Assembly: GCF_030148435.1 (NCBI RefSeq)
Contig: NZ_JASBTN010000081.1
Span: 1 to 64,000, forward strand
Length of the DNA stretch: 64,000 nt
Origin: Aliiroseovarius sp.
GTDB lineage: Bacteria > Pseudomonadota > Alphaproteobacteria > Rhodobacterales > Rhodobacteraceae
Reading direction: 5' to 3'
Positions 61,233 through 64,000 of this stretch are shown piece after piece (within the stretch, counting starts at the first letter, position 1; every line of letters starts with the position of its first letter). The notes under the pieces were generated by a model. It was given only the letters and a program-made list of their open reading frames with translations. It made no database searches and had not been told where the DNA came from. Position numbers and translations under genes: made by a program.

Positions 61233-62297
61233 TCACACGGTGGCGGGTTGGCCCTTGCGTTGATCCACCAGCGCATCCGTCACAATCGCGCCGATCCACA
61301 TGCAGATCAGCGCCACCCACGCCGTGCCGACGAAGATCGAACCGCCGGTGACGCCCGCGCCAATCGCGCAGCCGCCGGCCAGCATGCCGCCAAAGCCCAT
61401 CAACACCGCGCCAGTCATCGAACGGCGCATCATCGCTTCGCCCTCGAACCCCTGCCATCTGAACTCGCGCGACAGGTAGCTTGCGGCAAAGGCGCCGATC
61501 ACCACGCCGGGGACCAGGCCGATGTCGAACTCCAGCACCGGGTCGGGGATCAGGAAGAACATCAGCGTATTGGCCGAGGGGCCGGTAAAGGTGGCCGAGG
61601 TCACGGTGATCGGATCAAATGCCACCTGGGAGAGGTTGTAGGTCAGCACCCAGCCAAGGGCGACGGCAAATCCCACGCCGGAACCGAACACCAGCCGTTT
61701 CGCCCCCAGCTCCGCCTTGCGGGCGATCAGCAACGCCAGCACCGCGCAGACCACGCCCAGGGCCAATCCGCCCCAGTCCGGCAGGTTCAGCGCAGTCAGC
61801 AGGTTCACGTTGGTCCCGCCACCGGTCATCCACAGTCGCGCCAGCCAGTCGCGGGTGGGGGCGAGCCATCCATGCAGGCTCATCTGCGCGACCACGGCAA
61901 AGATCATGCCCGACACGACCGAGCGCAGGTTGCCGGTCGCCGCCAGCACCAAAAGCCGCCCGGAACAGCCCCGCGCCAGCACCATGCCGGCGCCGAAGAT
62001 CAACCCGCCGATGATCGCGCCCGACCAGCTGCCGGTCACGGCCATCATGCGCGCATCCTCGGGCCGCATCAGCCCCAAGAGCGATGCCCCCTGCACCCAG
62101 ACCAGCGCGGTCGAGAAACACAGAAGCCAGACCGCGACCGAACTGTCGAGCATGCGGCGGGCGAACTCCACCGTCGCCGCGCGCAGGCAGAACCGCGACT
62201 TTTGCGCTGCCACGCCGAAGACCACGCCGGTGATCAGGCCGAACAGAGCATTGGACGGGGCTTCGCCGATCCGCTCCACGATGGGCAGAATATCCAT
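61233..62297 (-). CDS. YeeE/YedE family sulfur transporter
   Basis: 354 residues, nine to ten membrane helices, with the conserved cysteines of TsuA-like thiosulfate/sulfur carriers: AAQKSRFCLRAATVEFARRM, GMVLARGCSGRLLVLAATGN and GMLAGGCAIGAGVTGGSIFV. Single long form combining both halves. Start ATG 62297 after AGGGAGGAGAGAC; the long ORF to 62807 is antisense to the MFS gene. Divergent from the MFS gene with an FNR-type box between them. Confidence 0.9.
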   Translation of the reverse strand: MDILPIVERIGEAPSNALFGLITGVVFGVAAQKSRFCLRAATVEFARRMLDSSVAVWLLCFSTALVWVQGASLLGLMRPEDARMMAVTGSWSGAIIGGLIFGAGMVLARGCSGRLLVLAATGNLRSVVSGMIFAVVAQMSLHGWLAPTRDWLARLWMTGGGTNVNLLTALNLPDWGGLALGVVCAVLALLIARKAELGAKRLVFGSGVGFAVALGWVLTYNLSQVAFDPITVTSATFTGPSANTLMFFLIPDPVLEFDIGLVPGVVIGAFAASYLSREFRWQGFEGEAMMRRSMTGAVLMGFGGMLAGGCAIGAGVTGGSIFVGTAWVALICMWIGAIVTDALVDQRKGQPATV

Positions 62298-62376
62298 GTC
62301 TCTCCTCCCTGCGTCCCCCGCCCGCGCAAGCCGTGCAGGTTTGCCGGGCATTCTCGCACGCCCGGCGGGCTGATCC

Positions 62377-62390
62377 TTGATATAAATCAT
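62377..62390. promoter_or_regulatory. FNR-type box between yedE and the MFS gene
   Basis: TTGATATAAATCAT matches TTGAT-N4-ATCAA in nine of ten defined positions. It is 80 bp from each start codon in a divergent, AT-rich intergenic region (AAATCATATCATATCG), so it could control both genes in response to oxygen. Confidence 0.75.
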
Positions 62391-62457
62391 ATCATATCGA
62401 AATGCATGCATATGTTTTGCTCTCGCCCCGGAAGCAAATGAAGCGTATGGCGAAGTC

Positions 62458-63699
62458 ATGACCACGCGACACCACATCCTGACCCTGGCCGAGGCCAAGG
62501 GACTGCCGCTCTGGCGCCGCCCGATCACCCTTTTGCTGCTGATGGCAGTGGCGATGCCGATTGCCTTCTCGACCTGGTCGGCGCTTCTGAACAACTGGGT
62601 CATCGAGATGGTGGACTTCACCGGGGTCGAGATCGGCTGGCTGCACACGGTGCGCGAGATTCCCGGCTTTCTGGCCATTGGCGTGATTGCCCTGATGATG
62701 CTGATGCGCGAGCAGGTGTTGGGCGTGGTCGCCCTGGGCCTTTTGGGCGTGGCCACGGCGCTGACCGCGCAATTCCCCAGCCTGGGCGGGATCCTGACCC
62801 TGACCATGCTGAGCTCGATCGGGTTTCATTACTACGAGACCGTGAACCAGTCGCTGCAGCTTCAGTGGATCGAGAAATCCAAGGCGCCGCAGGTGCTGGG
62901 CTGGATCACCGCGGTGGGCTCGGGCGCGTCGCTGTTGGCCTATGGTCTGCTGGTGCTGACCTGGAAGACGATGGGGCTGAGCTACAACACCGTCTACATG
63001 ATCGCCGGTGGCATCACCGCGCTGATCGCTGCCTTCTGTTTCTTCGCCTATCCGCAATTCGAAAGCCCCGAGCCGCAGTTGAAGCAGTTCGTGCTGCGCC
63101 GCCGCTACTGGCTCTATTACGCGCTGCAGGCCATGTCGGGTGCACGGCGACAGATCTTTACCGTTTTCGCCGCCTTCATGATGGTCGAACGCTTCGGCTT
63201 CGAAGTGCACGAAGTCACGGGGCTATTCATTGCGAACTTCATCGCCAACATGATCTTCGCCCCGCTGATGGGCAAGGCGGTGGCGCGCTGGGGGGAACGG
63301 CGTGCGCTGGCCTTCGAATATGTCGGGCTGGTGGTGGTTTTCCTGGCCTATGGCGGGATCTACTATTTCGGCTGGGGCGTGGTGCTGGCCGCCGCGCTCT
63401 ATGTCATCGACCACCTGTTCTTTGCCCTGGCCTTCGCACTGAAAACCTATTTCCAGAAAATCGCCGACCCGCAGGACATCGCGCCCACGGCGGCGGTGGC
63501 CTTTACCATCAACCATATTGCGGCGGTATTCCTGCCGGCGGCGCTGGGCTACCTCTGGGTGGTCTCTCCCGGGGCGGTTTTTGGCCTTGCTGCCGGCATG
63601 GCGGGAGTGTCGCTGTCGCTGGCCCTGATGATCCCACGTCACCCGGAAAAGGGGAACGAAACGGTATTCTCACGATTTGTTGCACAGGCGGCCGTGTAG
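62458..63699 (+). CDS. MFS transporter
   Basis: 413 residues with 12 predicted membrane helices. ITLLLLMAVAMPIAFSTWSA is helix 1; VEIGWLHTVREIPGFLAIGV helix 2; EYVGLVVVFLAYGGIYYFG and DHLFFALAFALKTYFQKIAD in the second half; ends SLALMIPRHPEKGNETVF. Central loop FAYPQFESPEPQLKQFVLRR. Divergent from the sulfur transporter and probably oxygen-regulated by the shared box. Substrate unknown. Confidence 0.85.
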   Translation: MTTRHHILTLAEAKGLPLWRRPITLLLLMAVAMPIAFSTWSALLNNWVIEMVDFTGVEIGWLHTVREIPGFLAIGVIALMMLMREQVLGVVALGLLGVATALTAQFPSLGGILTLTMLSSIGFHYYETVNQSLQLQWIEKSKAPQVLGWITAVGSGASLLAYGLLVLTWKTMGLSYNTVYMIAGGITALIAAFCFFAYPQFESPEPQLKQFVLRRRYWLYYALQAMSGARRQIFTVFAAFMMVERFGFEVHEVTGLFIANFIANMIFAPLMGKAVARWGERRALAFEYVGLVVVFLAYGGIYYFGWGVVLAAALYVIDHLFFALAFALKTYFQKIADPQDIAPTAAVAFTINHIAAVFLPAALGYLWVVSPGAVFGLAAGMAGVSLSLALMIPRHPEKGNETVFSRFVAQAAV

Positions 63700-63750
63700 A
63701 AAACCCGACCGCGGGCCGCTATCTTTTTTCCAGCGAACAGGGAGGCGCAG

Positions 63751-64000
63751 ATGTTCTTTGCCAGGAAGAAAACGGAAATGGTGACGCAGGACAGGGCACT
63801 GCCCGGGCGTGAGGCGACGATTGATTACGGGACAACCCACCATGTTTTTGGCCGTGCCCTGACGCTGGACGTGCCGGAGGGCCATGAGGTCGTGCTGTTC
63901 GGCATGGGCTGCTACTGGGGTGTCGAACGCATCTTCTGGCAGCAGCCCGGCGTCTGGCTGACCATGGTCGGCAATGCGGGCGGGTTCACGCCGAACCCGA
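63751..64000 (+). CDS. msrA: Peptide methionine sulfoxide reductase MsrA, 5' part
   Basis: Runs off the right edge; 83 codons visible. FGMGCYWGVERIFWQQPGVW contains the MsrA active-site cysteine in GCYWG (usual G-C-F-W), followed by VGNAGGFTPNP where the family has V-G-Y-A-G-G. Repairs Met-S-sulfoxide in proteins. ATG 63751 has GGGAGGCGCAG upstream. N-terminal extension of about 40 residues is usual in this clade. Confidence 0.9.
   Translation, partial: MFFARKKTEMVTQDRALPGREATIDYGTTHHVFGRALTLDVPEGHEVVLFGMGCYWGVERIFWQQPGVWLTMVGNAGGFTPNP

Overview
The window is GC-rich chromosomal DNA of an alphaproteobacterium, almost certainly a member of the Rhodobacterales (Roseobacter/Rhodobacteraceae group). 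This rests on gene content (DUF1244, DUF484 next to xerC, DUF6478, YtoQ, FemAB-like GNAT, phosphatidylcholine synthase, MlaA/MlaC without the ABC genes), on intergenic repeats of types I recall from this clade, and on the elongator tRNA-Met. It is dominated by housekeeping genes in tight operons with many 4-bp ATGA/GTGA overlaps. No rRNA, CRISPR array, prophage or intact insertion sequence was seen.

Layout. 0-6.6 kb: a truncated DMT permease, D-amino acid transaminase, a minus-strand DUF1244/pseudopilin-like/DUF5671/pseudopilin-like operon, an N-formylglutamate amidohydrolase, pyruvate kinase and rpmI-rplT. 6.7-11 kb: the pheS-pheT region, interrupted by a small membrane-protein gene, a decayed copy of the pheT 5' end and an ASCH-domain gene. 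11-19 kb: YtoQ, GMC oxidoreductase, MscL, outer-membrane barrel, tRNA-Met, a Crp/Fnr regulator behind an FNR-type box, ald with a divergent Lrp/AsnC regulator, and an MFS permease. 19-28 kb: zapE, accD-folC behind a CPBP protease and a 34-bp tandem hairpin repeat, a lipoprotein, a DUF6478/SigZ-like/GST cluster. 27.6-44.3 kb: FadH-like reductase, AEC transporter, LysR, a coupled cinA-like/GNAT/AhpD-like/OmpA operon, sfsA, map, rsmD operon, peroxiredoxin, FemAB-like, GDPD-RidA, mlaA-mlaC and a branched-chain aminotransferase. 44.5-54.4 kb: ycjX-GNAT-ycjF, ileS behind an isoleucine-rich leader peptide, ogt-EamA, pcs, xerC-DUF484. 54.5-58 kb: a mercury-resistance island (merR divergent from merTPFA) lying between DUF484 and fsa, two genes I would expect to be close neighbours. 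58-64 kb: fsa, priA, a YeeE/YedE sulfur transporter divergent from an MFS permease with an FNR box between them, and a truncated msrA.

How genes work together. The mer genes form one detoxification system: MerP captures Hg(II), MerT/MerF import it, MerA reduces it, and MerR controls the divergent promoter through a perfect 8-bp dyad. mlaA-mlaC act in outer-membrane lipid asymmetry, accD/folC/pcs in lipid and folate metabolism, and ald with its regulator in alanine catabolism. The least ordinary signals are (1) the duplicated pheT 5' end flanking the ASCH gene, (2) a 16-codon ORF with five Ile codons in front of ileS that overlaps mutually exclusive RNA pairings, (3) a MerR with an unusual cysteine pattern, (4) a single-base frameshift in the DUF1244 gene that leaves a TGATG reinitiation junction, and (5) the tandem hairpins between the CPBP gene and accD. 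All functional statements are read from sequence and family knowledge; no search was run.
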